DNA from: Shinisaurus crocodilurus
Taxonomy: Eukaryota; Chordata; Lepidosauria; Squamata; Shinisauridae
Direction of reading: 5' to 3'
Length of the DNA: 64,000 bases
Assembly (NCBI GenBank): GCA_021292165.1
Contig: CM037879.1
Span: 281,121,772 to 281,185,771 of the forward strand
Position numbers and translations under genes: made by a program. Shown here piece by piece: positions 1-9,823 of the stretch; the stretch's first letter is position 1; every line of letters starts with the position of its first letter. The notes under the pieces were generated by a model. It was not told the origin of the DNA, ran no database searches, and saw only the letters and a list, made by a program, of their open reading frames with translations.

Positions 1-4
1 GTAA

Positions 5-120
5 GAGCGCAATCCTATGCATGTTAAAAGTCCTACAATTCCCAGCATTCCCCAGGCAGCATGGGGAATGCTGGGAGTTGTAGGACTCTACTCTGTCTAA
101 GCATGCATAGGATTGTACCC
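5..120. mobile_element. Family B foldback MITE (Harbinger-like), copy 1
   Basis: Near-perfect inverted repeat. The left end reads GAGCGCAATCCTATGCATG and the right end mirrors it as GCATGCATAGGATTGTACCC. Both sides carry TAA (2-4 and 121-123), as expected for a 3-bp TWA target duplication of PIF/Harbinger elements. The arms contain the CTACAATTCCCAGCATTCCC core shared with family A. It is non-coding, so it could only have moved with a transposase supplied elsewhere. Confidence 0.7.
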
Positions 121-123
121 TAA

Positions 124-1100
124 GTAAATAAATAGACAATATCTATTTTCTGGTGAATATTGGAGAGTCCATTCTGGGGATTTCAGGATTCTCTAAGGTG
201 TCCCCGAAGAAACGTTATATCAACTTGCTTTTAGGACGGTGTGTGTTGTGACCATTAACTACCCGTTTTCCAGGAGCTTTTCCAAGCATGGGGATTTTAA
301 CAGAGAGAAAAAAAGATGATGCCAACATATTTAGTCAAGGAGTAATGTTTAATCAATATGTTTAATCAAGAAAACATACAATAAATGTCTGATCAATGAA
401 ACATGCGTGCCAATGACTTTTTGTCTCCATTGGCACACTCCCAATAGTAAATATTGGAAGCACTATTACAGTGAAAGAAGAGGATTACTACTACTACTTT
501 AAAAAGGGGGGGAAGGATTGGGTTTTTTTTAAAGTTTAGGGGGGGGTGAAGTTAAATGGGCAAATCCTCATCTAGTGCCTCCTAAACTATATCCAATGTT
601 GCTTGTCTTGCATTTTTTTTTATTTATGAAAAGTTTAACCCTTGCCTCCCACCTCCCAAAAGAAAATGAGCAGATCCTAGAGCTGATCTCCTTCAGTTTT
701 GTTTTGGGGTTTGCCTGATTGTTTTGGGGCAAATCCTGAAACAAAAGAAGGGGAACAAGAGAGTGGTGTGAATCGATTTGTGCCATTTTGGGTGGAGAGG
801 GGTGAGGAGACGGCTTACCATGGCAGCTAGGGGTGGTGGTGGATTTCTTAAGTTTTTGTCCCCTTAATTTTAAAACTTTGTTCTTCTTTGAATAACCCTT
901 TTAGCACAGAGACATGCATCTTCAGTGCTGGGCCAGTACATTTTTTCCTGCAACAAGTAGCTTCACAAATAACATCTTCTAGGTCCCATCATCATCCTCA
1001 TCAAAATAATTTAAAATCAGTGTGTAAAATATCAATTTTCAGTTTGCAGAAGTACCAACTCCCCCCCCCCTTCCCGACAACCCTGAATGTGGAATGTTGA
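124..1100. other. Unassigned AT-rich intergenic sequence
   Basis: I recognise no repeat family or credible gene. Short homopolymer runs (T, G and C tracts near 510-545 and 1060) occur. The small open frames lack codon structure or family similarity. Confidence 0.5.
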
Positions 1101-1104
1101 CTGA

Positions 1105-1235
1105 CTGTTGGAGCTGACAGAAAACTGCAGGGTCAGGGGGGGAAGGAGAGGAGAGTCTGAATGGAATGGAGTTTCTTGGAAAAGGGCATGGCTGGCTGGC
1201 TGGAACTGTGAAGAGGATCTCTCCATGTTGGAGAT
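1105..1235. repeat. Family E dispersed repeat, copy 1
   Basis: A block containing GAATGGAATGGAGT, then AAAAGGGCATGGCTGGCTGG and TGGAACTGTGAAGAGGA, recurs in diverged form near 21745-21895, 51075-51240 and 56685-56885. Class unknown. It is supported only by comparison of these four copies. Confidence 0.4.
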
Positions 1236-1884
1236 GAATGGCATTTTCTAATATCTGGTTTATTTACAAATATACAAGTAGAGCATAGGTGGAGGCAAGC
1301 AGCATAGCACACCTATCGGGCAGCACATCAGGTACCCAGAGAGAGGCACCCTGCACCCGAAGATGCTTTCAGCTGTTCGCTCTAGAAGACATCTTTTTCT
1401 GAGAGGATGCCTTTTTCTCCTCCGCTGCTCTCCTCTAAAAAAGGCCATTTTGTAGGATATTCTCCACTACTTTTTTTTGGGGGGGGGGGGAAGGCAGTTG
1501 GGGTTTGCCATTTCCTTCCCTGAACACACACATACACAAAATGCCCCAACATGATGCTATGTCTGGGGCATTGTGGGAGGATACAAAATGGTGGCCTGGC
1601 TGCCAACACAGCTGCTGATGCCACCACTTACAACGGCAGTGCAAAGACAAGCAAACGAAACCCCTAGGAACAACGAAGAAAGCTGTGCTACTGCCACTCC
1701 TAAGGGCAAGCCCTGCTCTGAGGAACTGCTGGAGAATTTCTCCTCTTCCTGGAGAAATTCGGTGGAATGCTCACACACATTCCCCCCCTGCCCCACATAT
1801 ATTTTTCTAGCCAGAAATAGGGTGGATAATTTTGAGCGGCCGTTCATGCCCAGCCCTAGGTCACTCATAGCATGTTCTCTCTGA
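1236..1884. other. Unassigned sequence with overlapping spurious ORFs
   Basis: Open frames of 60-118 codons overlap here on both strands, but none shows a domain, and they are what moderately GC-rich non-coding DNA gives. A T/G homopolymer lies near 1471-1490. No repeat family recognised. Confidence 0.4.
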
Positions 1885-2429
1885 CTGAGTTCAGACAACA
1901 TGATAACCCACACTCAAGGGTTAAGTGTGGGTTGTCATTGAACCGTGGGTTGTTGCTGAAACGTGGGTTATGGTGTTGTCCGACCCCAGCCGAGATAACA
2001 AACCATGGTGAACAACCCACAGTTCACAACCCAACAACAAACCATGGGTTCTCTTCATGGGTTGTTTGTGGTTAACAAGCCATGGCTGGTTAGTGCAGCT
2101 AGATTCAGACAACACGATAACCCACACTCAAGGGTAGAGTATGGATTGTTGTTGAACCATGGGTTGTTGCTGAAACGTGGGTTATCGTGTTGTCTGAACC
2201 CAGCCGTGCTAACAAGCCATGGCTTATTAACCACAAACAACCCATGAAGACAGCCCATGGTTTGTTGTTGGGTTGTGAACTGTGGGTTGTTCACCATGGT
2301 TTGTTATCTCGGCTGGGTTCAGACAACACGATAACCCATGGTTCAACAACCACCCACGATTCAACGACAACTCACACTCAACCCATACTCAACTTTTGAG
2401 TGCGGGTTATCGTGTTGTCTGAATCCAGC
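1885..2429. mobile_element. Family D: 545-bp tripartite nested palindrome
   Basis: Three hairpin units (about 1885-1988, 2098-2208 and 2312-2429) each begin TCAGACAACAYGATAACCC and end with its mirror GGGTTATCGTGTTGTCTGA. They are separated by two spacers (1989-2097 and 2209-2311) that are reverse complements of each other. The whole region therefore folds around the middle unit and each unit also folds on itself. Probably a non-autonomous DNA transposon, or MITEs inserted in each other. No transposase present. Confidence 0.65.
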
Positions 2430-2984
2430 CTCTGCCTCTGCCTCTCTCTGCCCCTCAAAACTACTTCCTTTTGTTACTCTCCCACACATATTTTAGCCCT
2501 CTCCCCTTAGCTGTGGACAGGGAGGTATGCCACCTTCCTGGAGCTGTGATACCTTTCGTATTCCAGATAGGATCTCTGTATATTTTCCAACTGTTAAGGA
2601 AACGTCTACCGCCACCATCCCACCCACACAACTCTTCACAGTGGAGGCAAATGTGAACCCTCAAAAATGAACAGCATGTCATTCTAGCCTAAGAGAGAGA
2701 GAGTGAGAGCGAGAGCGAGAGAGCATATGTGCATCTGCTTCCTGCGAAAATGATCTCAACTTGCAATTTGGGGTTTGAGTCATTCCTCCGTTTGTGATCT
2801 CCGACAGTGCGTGCCTCGTACATTCAGCCAGAGCCAGCTGCAGCAAGGACAACATCAGCTCCATGTAAGGTGGCACGTAGCGTGAGATGACACAGGGTAT
2901 GATACAACCCAAGTCAAGTGGTTGATGTTCCATTGATTTTGGTACTAAGAGCTTCATGTGTGTTACCTTGTTGCAGCCTTTAGA
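2430..2984. other. Unassigned sequence with a short GA tract
   Basis: No family recognised. A purine tract rich in GAGA lies at about 2692-2725. The 178-codon minus-strand frame at 2679-3215 runs through MITE sequence and is not a gene. Confidence 0.4.
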
Positions 2985-3101
2985 ACAGCTTTCCCCAAAC
3001 CCGATGCCCTTCAGATGTTTTGGACTTCCATCTCCCACCAGACCCAGCCAGCATGGCCAATGGTCCGGAATGCTGGGAGTTGTAGACCAAAACATCTTGA
3101 T
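2985..3101. mobile_element. Family A' hAT-like MITE, truncated
   Basis: It begins like a typical amniote hAT foldback: CTTTCCCCAAACCCGATGCC, then CTTCAGATGTTTTGGACT and CAGCCAGCATGGCCAATGG. The mirror arm TGCTGGGAGTTGTAGACCAA follows, but the right terminus is missing because the element runs straight into a family A half copy. Confidence 0.55.
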
Positions 3102-3103
3102 CA

Positions 3104-3170
3104 GTGTTCTCCAACCTTGGGTCCCCAGATGTTTTTGGCCTACAACTCCCAGCATGCCCCAGCCAGGATA
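3104..3170. mobile_element. Family A MITE, left half only
   Basis: CAGTGTTCTCCAACCTTGGG through the CTACAACTCCCAGCATGCCC core matches the left arm of full family A copies. The right arm is absent. The piece is fused directly to the preceding A' element. Confidence 0.6.
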
Positions 3171-3171
3171 T

Positions 3172-3382
3172 GATGTGTCCTGATGGTGCTCCAGCCTCCT
3201 TCCCTCCCCATCCAAAGCGCCGCAGCTAGACGGCCAAAATTGGCCATCTAGTTGACTTGCGGGGTGGGAGGAACAAGGAGGCAGAGATCACCCTCTGCCA
3301 CTTCCTCTGCCCTGCATAGGATGCCTGTCACCCCTCTGAGTTTGGAGGCTTGCGGGCATCCCGATTAGATTGTGCCCTAAAT
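3172..3382 (-). mobile_element. Family J element fragment
   Basis: Virtually identical to 25752-25967, including the stretches GATATGATGTGTCCTGATGG and CTAGACGGCCAAAATTGGCC. It ends ATTGTGCCC-TAA, the mirror of the family J start GGGCACAATCC. It is about 210 bp of a GC-rich Harbinger-like non-autonomous element, immediately followed by a family A MITE. Confidence 0.6.
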
Positions 3383-3503
3383 CAGTGTTCTCCAACCTTG
3401 GGTCCCCAGATGTTTTTGGCCTACAACTCCCAGCTGCGCTGGCTGGGGCGTGCTGGGAGTTGTAGGCCAAAAACATCTGGGGACCCAAGGTTGGAGAACA
3501 CTG
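3383..3503. mobile_element. Family A hAT-like MITE (121 bp)
   Basis: Inverted repeat from CAGTGTTCTCCAACCTTGGG to its mirror ending GAACACTG. The flanks are CCCTAAAT on the left and ATCTAGAG on the right. They do not match, unlike most family A copies, so this locus was rearranged after insertion. The left flank is the end of family J. Confidence 0.75.
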
Positions 3504-4038
3504 ATCTAGAGGGTACCTGCGTTGGGGAAGCCTGCTTTACAACATCCGTGTCACTTACGTAGGGGTGGGCGATCTGCTCACCACCTGACTCGCTGGGCGC
3601 TCAGTGAGCACTGCCGCTGTGCCTGTTGCGCCGGGCCGAAAGTGAGCGCCCGCCGAGGCACTCACCAGGCTTCCAGTCTCCCCCCCCCTGGTGGTACGCT
3701 GTTTATGTAGAAAATGGAGTCAGATACGTTAAAAGTGGCCGCGACTTGTGTAACTTGTGCAAATCGCAGGCCGTTTTTAATGGATCTTACACTATTTTTC
3801 ATGTAAAAAGCGTACTAAGTGCCAGGAACCTGGAAGTCGCTTCCCCGTCTCGGCTTTCAAGAATGCAGCTCGAGCCGGGGAAGCAGGTAGGCTGAGCGGA
3901 GCTCGGGTGTGTGTGTGTGTCGAGCCTTGCGAGTTTGCTGGACTTCCACCCCCCCAATCAAGCTCCACACACATCCCTACCTGAAAGGTAGGTGAGTATT
4001 ATTACCCCCACATTGCAGATGGCCATGGGGAAGCAAGC
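3504..4038. other. Unassigned GC-rich stretch with a dispersed 61-bp repeat
   Basis: No gene recognised. Positions 3904-3964 (a GT run followed by CGAGCCTTGCGAGTTTGCTG) are repeated without difference at 4866-4926. Confidence 0.4.
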
Positions 4039-4041
4039 TAA

Positions 4042-4167
4042 AGGCCCAATCCTATTCATGTTTAAACAGAAAAAAGGCCTACAACTCCCAGCATGGCTCT
4101 CTGCTGGCTGGGGCATGCTGGGAGTTGTAGGCCTTTTTTTCTGACTAAAGTGCATAGGATTGCACCC
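4042..4167. mobile_element. Family B foldback MITE, copy 2
   Basis: AGGCCCAATCCTATTCATG on the left mirrors GCATAGGATTGCACCC on the right, with TAA on both sides (4039-4041 and 4168-4170). The interior carries GCCTACAACTCCCAGCATGG and its mirror. Confidence 0.75.
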
Positions 4168-4555
4168 TAAGAGTTTGTGGTTTGACTAAAACCACGTGGC
4201 GAGTGTGTGTCAGCGGTGGGATTCCAACTGGGGTCTCCTGATTCTGTGCAGTCTCTTAGTGACCATGCTACACCAGTTCAATTGGACTTAAAAGTGATTA
4301 ACCTTGGCCAGTGCAAATAAATCACGATTCCCATTTTCTCTAGTCCATTAAAGAATACCCACAACTAAAAGTGTTGGGGATTTCCTTATTTATTTTTTGG
4401 TTGGTTCTAGACTTGAGTGGCCCCTTTTTCTGCTCTGCATCCTGCTTATTATAATCTGTGTTCGATAAGAATGGACCACCCAGCCAGAGTTAAGCACTTT
4501 TAAAATTGGCATTGATTGTTCAACTCGGCTGAGCGAAGCGCCCTCCTGCAAAGAT
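4168..4555. other. Unassigned sequence
   Basis: No coding or repeat signal that I can name. The frames here are short. Confidence 0.35.
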
Positions 4556-4660
4556 CGATGGGGCCTACAGGCCGATGCTATGTATGCTTACTGTCAAGTA
4601 TGCGCTGAGGTCATTGTGGGCTTCTTTTCAAATAAATGTGCCTAGGATCGCAGCCTGGAC
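4556..4660. mobile_element. Family C foldback element, diverged
   Basis: GCCGATGCTATGTATGCTTAC at one end and AATGTGCCTAGGATCGCAGCC at the other resemble the ends of the better-preserved family C copy at 18783-18872. Confidence 0.45.
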
Positions 4661-4865
4661 GTGCTTCAGAGGGGCCCAGCGATGCCTTTTGTCATCTTCC
4701 TTACGTGACATCTTGCATTCAGCCCCTGTCATCATGGTTGCAGATGGCCTTGGCTTAATGAACGAAGCTCACAGTGTTGCAGATACCGAATGGAGAAGCA
4801 ACGTGCCAAAATCCCAAGTTGCAAGTTCAGATCGTTGCATGGAGCAGATTTTAAAGCTTGTACTC

Positions 4866-4926
4866 CGGGTGTGTGTGTGTGTCGAGCCTTGCGAGTTTGC
4901 TGGACTTCCACCCCCCCAATCAAGCT
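4866..4926. repeat. 61-bp direct repeat, second copy
   Basis: Same as 3904-3964: a GT microsatellite joined to CGAGCCTTGCGAGTTTGCTG and a C-rich tail ending AATCAAGCT. The flanks are unrelated, so the repeat is 61 bp long. Confidence 0.7.
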
Positions 4927-5023
4927 GTCGGCTAACATCTGCGGAGAAGGAACAATCCCTTTGTGCTCATATGTGTAGCACATCAATAGAGTGTTGTTAT
5001 CGACAAACATTGCCATTATAAGA

Positions 5024-5170
5024 ACTTAAGAGTATCCATGCTGGATCAGAGCTAAGGCTTCTCTGGTCCAGCACTCTGTTCACACAGGGGCCAACCAGAT
5101 CCCTCTGGGAAGCCCTCAGGCAGGGTCTCGGCGCTGGTGCCCAATAATAGTGGCCAGAAGCTTAGCGGGC
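5024..5170 (-). mobile_element. CR1-like LINE 3' end fragment
   Basis: Read on the minus strand, GTGAACAGAGTGCTGGACCA and GATCCAGCATGGATACTC match the usual 3' ends of amniote CR1 elements that finish in TTATGTTC-type repeats (here TTCTTATAA). No coding capacity remains. Confidence 0.5.
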
Positions 5171-5470
5171 CCCTGCAAAAGAGGACAGCAATTTGCATGT
5201 GCTGATTTATAGGTAGAGATGCACATTTAGAAAGAATGAAATACAGAAATGCACCTCGCCAGAGTGGGGAAGAATGCGACCAGGTGACCTGTGTCCAGGT
5301 GCGAGCTGGGAATGGGGGCAAAAAGCACGGGTGGGGTGTGTGTTTCTGTTTAATATAATTAGGATGCACATCTACCTGGGCCTCACTGAACTCAAGAGTG
5401 TTGCCATGTGTCCTACTTTACTGAGGATTGTCCTCTATTTGAAGAGCTAGCAGAGCACAATCCTCTGTTT
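5171..5470. other. Unassigned sequence
   Basis: No gene found. The words near 5420-5460 (TCCTCTATTTGAAG) recur just beyond the following MITE at 5600-5618, so the MITE sits within or beside an older duplicated sequence. Confidence 0.35.
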
Positions 5471-5591
5471 CAGTGTTCTCCAACTGTGGGTCCCCAGTTG
5501 TTTTTGGCCTACAACTCCCAGCATGCCCCAGCCAGCTATGCTGGGAGTTGTAGGCCAAAAACATCTGGGGACCCAAGGTTGGAGAACACTG
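5471..5591. mobile_element. Family A hAT-like MITE (121 bp)
   Basis: Full foldback from CAGTGTTCTCCAAC to GAACACTG. The left arm has several differences (CTGTGGG, CAGTTGTT) while the right arm matches the family consensus. The flanks (CTCTGTTT and CGAAGGTG) are not a matching 8-bp duplication. Confidence 0.75.
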
Positions 5592-6353
5592 CGAAGGTGT
5601 CTCTTATTTGAAGGGTTAGTCCGGTTTAAAGACAACCATCAGAAGGGAGATCAGGCAGGAGCCTTGAACTCGCCCATGCGCAATTAGCACCTGGACAGCA
5701 GACTGAGCGAGCACCCAGGTCACCAGGTCGCAGCCTTCCCCACCCTGGTGAATCGTATTGTAATTTTTATTTAATTTATACGAAGTCTTTCTAAATGTGC
5801 ATCTACCTATGTTATATTATATTATATTATTAATCTGTATTATTATAATTTATACCTATAAATTAATATGTGCACATTTGTGTCCTCTTTTGTGGTGATG
5901 CTTAAGCGTCCACCCTAGACTTACTTCCGAGTAGACATGGATAGGATCGCACCGTCAGTCGTATGCTGAGTTGTCCGAGAGCTTAACAAAAAAAGTATTG
6001 TATAATTCCTGGCTGAAGGGGCAATAGGGCCGCAAGCAACTCTTCAAGCATTGGCCTAGTGGAAATTCCGTACCACATGCCAGGGTGAAATGCTACAGAA
6101 TGAGTCAGGCACAACCCAGCTGCTCAAACCGTGGGTAATGCTCTGCAAAAGTCCAAAACAGAATGTATGAGAAAGAAAAAGGAAAAAAACAAACAAACTA
6201 TGAAAGTACTGTTGTCTTACAATGCAGCTAAACTAATGCCAGTGTGATGCAGTGGTGATTTGGATCAGAGAGAGCCGATTTCAACACCGATGCTTAGTCG
6301 TCATGTTACAGTGCAAAACTACGGTCACTGGGAGGGTGTCCCGGGAACTATAG
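5592..6353. other. Unassigned AT-rich sequence with TATTA repeats
   Basis: A short TATTA-type tandem repeat lies at 5813-5832. A family C-like end (CTTACTTCCGAGTAGACATG then GATAGGATCGCACCGT) lies at about 5905-5960. Nothing else is recognised. Confidence 0.4.
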
Positions 6354-6704
6354 CAGGGGTGTTGAACCCAAGGGCCGAATTCCACTTCAGAGAAGCTCTC
6401 GGGGGCTGCATTCCAGTGGTGGGCAGGGGCAAAGGCAAAAGGAGCAGGATCCAGAATACCAGAATGTTTTAACTTAAAGTTCTAACTGCCACTAACAAAG
6501 CCTTAGGAGAGACATTTCATGGGGGGGGGGGGAGGGGAGACTGCGCAAATGCCAGGAATCAGCCAAACGATTGGTGGTTGGGGGGGAAAGGGTGGGGCCA
6601 GGGGAAAGGGGGTGGGGCCTTCAGGGAAACCCCAGAGGGCCAGGATTGGGACCCCAGGTAGGCCAGATTTGGCCCCCCCCCGGGCCGGAGGTTCTGCACC
6701 CCTG
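6354..6704. mobile_element. Family I hAT-like non-autonomous element
   Basis: Ends CAGGGGTGTTGAACCC and GGTTCTGCACCCCTG are imperfect terminal inverted repeats of hAT type. The flanks AACTATAG and GGCTATGG agree at five of eight positions, consistent with an old 8-bp duplication. The interior is GC-rich, with repeated GGGTGGGGCC words. A second copy lies at 8421-8758. Confidence 0.6.
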
Positions 6705-6961
6705 GGCTATGGGAAAGCTCTTCACCTCGGAGGGTGGAGAGAGAGAGAGAGAGGTCTGATCTCTGAGGGGGCGATCCAGCCTGGTCCCTGCAGAAACATC
6801 CACAGCCCTTACCTCTGCGTCAGAGCTCTGATGTTGGAGAGTGGTAAAAGGAGGCCGATCAACAGGCGGGCAGTCTCTAGAGTGTACACGGAACAATGGT
6901 TTATTGGCCTGGGAATGAGCCATGGGCCTGTGTGCTTCCTTCTTGCCCTTTCTTCACACAG

Positions 6962-7282
6962 CACATAACGGTAGTTAAACTATGGAGTTCACTTCCACAG
7001 GATGTAGCGATCGCCACCAATTTGGACGGCGTTAAAAGGGGATTGGACAGAAGGCTACTAGTCCATGGCAACTAGTCCTGATAGCTATATGCCACCTCCA
7101 GTTTTGGAGGCAGTATGCCTATGTACACCAGTTGCTGGGGAACATGGGCAGGAGGGTGCTATTGCACTCATGTGCTGCTTGTGGGTTTCCCGTGGGCCAG
7201 CTGGTTGGCCACTGTATGAACAGAATGCTGGACCAGATGGGACCTTGGTCTCATCCAGCATGGTTCTTCTTAGGTTCTTCTG
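6962..7282 (+). mobile_element. CR1-like LINE 3' end (subfamily CR1-B)
   Basis: The segment matches 9240-9563 and the reverse of 11456-11780. Recognisable blocks are GTTAAACTATGGAGTTCACT, then CAGTTGCTGGGGAACATGGG and AACAGAATGCTGGACCAGAT. The end TTCTTAGGTTCTTC is the short tandem 3' terminus typical of CR1-group LINEs. It covers the C-terminal codons and 3' UTR only. Confidence 0.7.
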
Positions 7283-7332
7283 TTTGTTTTCCCTCCATAC
7301 CTTGTGCTCCTGGCTTCAGCAAAGATCTCTTA

Positions 7333-7469
7333 TGGTGCAGTGCTCCTTATATATGTTTAGACAGAAAAAAGTCTTACAACTCCTAGCATTCCCCAGCCAG
7401 CAATGCCTGCTGGGGAATGCTGGGAGTTGTAGGACTTCTTTCTGTCTAAACATGCATAGGATTGCACCC
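7333..7469. mobile_element. Family B foldback MITE, copy 3
   Basis: The left terminus is decayed (TGGTGCAGTGCTCC) but the arm from GTTTAGACAGAAAAAAGTC onward and the right end GCATAGGATTGCACCC are intact. TTA flanks both sides (7330-7332 and 7470-7472). Confidence 0.7.
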
Positions 7470-7639
7470 TTAGTTTCTTTAACCTGTACAAACCAGGAAA
7501 CTGTGGTTTAAGGACACCCTCCAAGCCAGGATTTGAAACTCCTGGTTCTGGTGGTGATTCTGTCCTCAGAAAAGGGCTACAGATTCTGCATATAGCTAGG
7601 CTTGAACAATTATATGAAGTATAAGTATTCTGCAAAATA

Positions 7640-8330
7640 CAGCTTTTTCGCCCCCGTGGCAGAGTAGTTCACAGAGCGAACAAAAGTAGCAGATCTATAT
7701 TTGGGAGGGATCACCCTATAATTATTACATGATTCTTAAAGCTCCTGTATGTTTTATCGCAGTGGAATTTCATAACCTTTTTATGACATGAAACCCCACC
7801 GATCCAAAAAGGCTTGGAAGGCTTATTTGCATGGAATTGAAATATTGTGGTTCTTGCCTGGCTCCCTGTTCATATTTCATTTTTTTTTTTTTAAAGAAAG
7901 TGGATTAAGCACTTCAAAACTCTGTACTGAAGAATGACACCTATTAGTGCCACCACCTGAGCACAGCAGTGAGCAGGGAATTTGGGGGGAAGATAAGTAT
8001 TTCCTTTCAGAAAAAATGTTCAGAAGCTTTTGTACCCACTTCTAAAAATAAGTCGCACTTTGAAATGCTCAGACGACAGATTGCAAGGGTGTAAAAAGGT
8101 TTGCAGCTTGGCTGATCTAATCAGAGCAATATTTCTTTCCAGATAAGTAATTCTCCATCACCAGCCACCTTGAATAGGGATGCAGTCTGAACTTGTAGGA
8201 TTGTGCCATTCTCCCACTTCTATAGGGCTGTTTTATACGTTGCTCACACAAGCCCCTTTCAGAAGTCTGAAAGTGCATAATGCATGGAGAATGAAGGTTA
8301 GGGTCAGGCCTGATGACTCTACCCTGACCT
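7640..8330. other. Repeat-poor island, possible conserved non-coding element
   Basis: About 690 bp without any repeat family recognised elsewhere in the window. It contains an octamer-type POU motif ATTTGCAT (about 7829-7836), CTATAATTATTACATG and GATCTAATCAG homeodomain-like words, and no sustained reading frame. Conservation cannot be tested here, so regulatory function is only an inference. Confidence 0.35.
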
Positions 8331-8420
8331 CAACACATGAAGCAGCAAAGTGAGCACAGAGAGCCTATGTTAATGCGACCAAAAAAGTATTTTAGCCACT
8401 GTCTCGAAGCATCACACGAT

Positions 8421-8758
8421 AGGAGGGGTGGGGAACCTCGTTCAGCCCGAGGGCTGAGTTCCCTTTCGGAGAAGCTCTTGGGGCTTCCATTCCAGTGGTG
8501 GGCGGGGCCAGAGACAAAGGGGGCGGAGCCAACATACAAAAAAATACCAGCATATCGTTGCTTAAAGCTCTTACTGTCAATAAGTAAGCCTTAGGAGAGG
8601 CATTTCAACTTTTTAGAAGGCACAAAATCTGGGAAAGCACCAAATGATTGGTGGTTGGGGGAAGGTGGGAGGGTCGGGAAGGAGAAGGGAGCGTGGCCAC
8701 CTGAGGAGCCCCAGAGAGCAGGATTGGGACCTGAGCTTCTCCACCTCTGCACCAGAGG
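8421..8758. mobile_element. Family I hAT-like non-autonomous element, copy 2
   Basis: Aligns along its length with 6354-6704. Shared words include GAGAAGCTCT, CATTCCAGTGGTGGGC, AGCCTTAGGAGAG and GATTGGTGGTTGGGGG. The termini are more decayed (GAGGGGTGGGGAACC, CACCTCTGCACCAGAGG). Confidence 0.55.
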
Positions 8759-8785
8759 CTTGTGATCAGCTCATTCTGTGTACAA

Positions 8786-8924
8786 CAACTTGTGGCCCTC
8801 CAGATGTTGTTGGACTACAACTCCCATCAGCCTCAGCAGGATAGAAAATGGTGAGGGATGATGGAAGGGAGCTGTAGGCCAAAAAAAAAAAAAATCCAGC
8901 GGGGTGTACGTTGCCCACCCCTGC
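8786..8924. mobile_element. Family A' hAT-like MITE
   Basis: CAACTTGTGGCCCTCCAGATG and TTGGACTACAACTCCCATCA form the left arm. The decayed right arm holds a 14-bp A run and ends GTTGCCCACCCCTG. This matches the widespread amniote hAT foldbacks. Confidence 0.6.
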
Positions 8925-9012
8925 TGTATAGGGATGATCGCAGTTGCAGTCTGACAACATCTGTAGGCCTTTGACCATCCTTGCTGTATACTATATTAGC
9001 CAAAATGCAGTA

Positions 9013-9563
9013 GGCAAGGAGGAGACCAAAATTCAAAGGTTACAACATCTGGGATTGTTTCGCTTAGAAAAATGGCGAGTAAGGGGAGACATGATAGAGG
9101 TGTACAAAATTATGCACGGTATGGAGAAAGTAGATAGGCGGACATTTTTCTCCCTCTCTCATGATACTAGTCTAGAACCCAGTGGGGTCATCCCATGAAG
9201 CTGATTGGCGGGAGATTCAGGACAGATCAAAGGAAGTCCATCTTCACGCAGCACATAGTTAAACTATGGGATTCACTTCCACAAGATGTAGTGATGGCCG
9301 CTAATTTGGACAGCTTTAAAAGGGGATTGGACACATTCATGCAGGAGAAGGCTATCAATGCCTACGAGTCCTGATTGGCTATATGCTACCTCCAGTATCA
9401 GAGGCAGTATGCCCATGTACTACAGTTGCTGGGGAACATGGGCAGGAGGGTGCTGTTGCACTCCTGCTTGTGGGTTTCCCACTGGCAGCTGGTTGGCCAC
9501 TGTGTGAACAGAATGCTGGACTAGATGGAGCCTTGGTCTCATCCAGCAGGGCTCTTCTTACGT
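9013..9563 (+). mobile_element. CR1-like LINE 3' part (subfamily CR1-B)
   Basis: The longest plus-strand copy of this subfamily. A frame over 8944-9198 reads LGLFRLEKWRVRGDMIEVYK, then MHGMEKVDRRTFFSLSHDT, the C-terminal region after the reverse transcriptase in CR1-group ORF2. It then passes into a 3' UTR ending TCTTCTTACGTTC. 5'-truncated and non-functional. Confidence 0.75.
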
Positions 9564-9688
9564 TCAAACCAACTTAAAAGATAGGTGAAACTGAAAAATA
9601 AATAAAGCATCTTGGCAGCTTGCCTACATCTTGAAAGAGCAGGGGCCGAACAGTAGGTGCTTCCAATATATAGCCTGTGAGCCTAGCC

Positions 9689-9823
9689 CAGTGTTTCTCA
9701 ACCTTGGGTCCCCAGATGTTTTTGGCCTACAACTCCCAGCATGCCCCAGCCAGCATAGCTGGCTGGGGCATGCTGGGAGTTGTAGGCCAAAAACATCTGG
9801 GGACCCAAGGTTGAGAAACACTG
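9689..9823. mobile_element. Family A hAT-like MITE with perfect 8-bp duplication
   Basis: The 135-bp hairpin runs from CAGTGTTTCTCAACC to GAGAAACACTG. It is flanked on both sides by GCCTAGCC (9681-9688 and 9824-9831), the 8-bp duplication characteristic of hAT transposons. This copy anchors the family's class. Confidence 0.85.

Noticed and set aside
1885..2429. CRISPR-like array because of regularly repeated palindromic units
   Set aside because: Repeats are long, mutually inverted and separated by mirror-image spacers in vertebrate DNA; this is a foldback transposon structure, not a CRISPR.
2679..3215. 178-codon minus-strand ORF
   Set aside because: Includes the A' and A MITE arms and GA-rich sequence; no domain.
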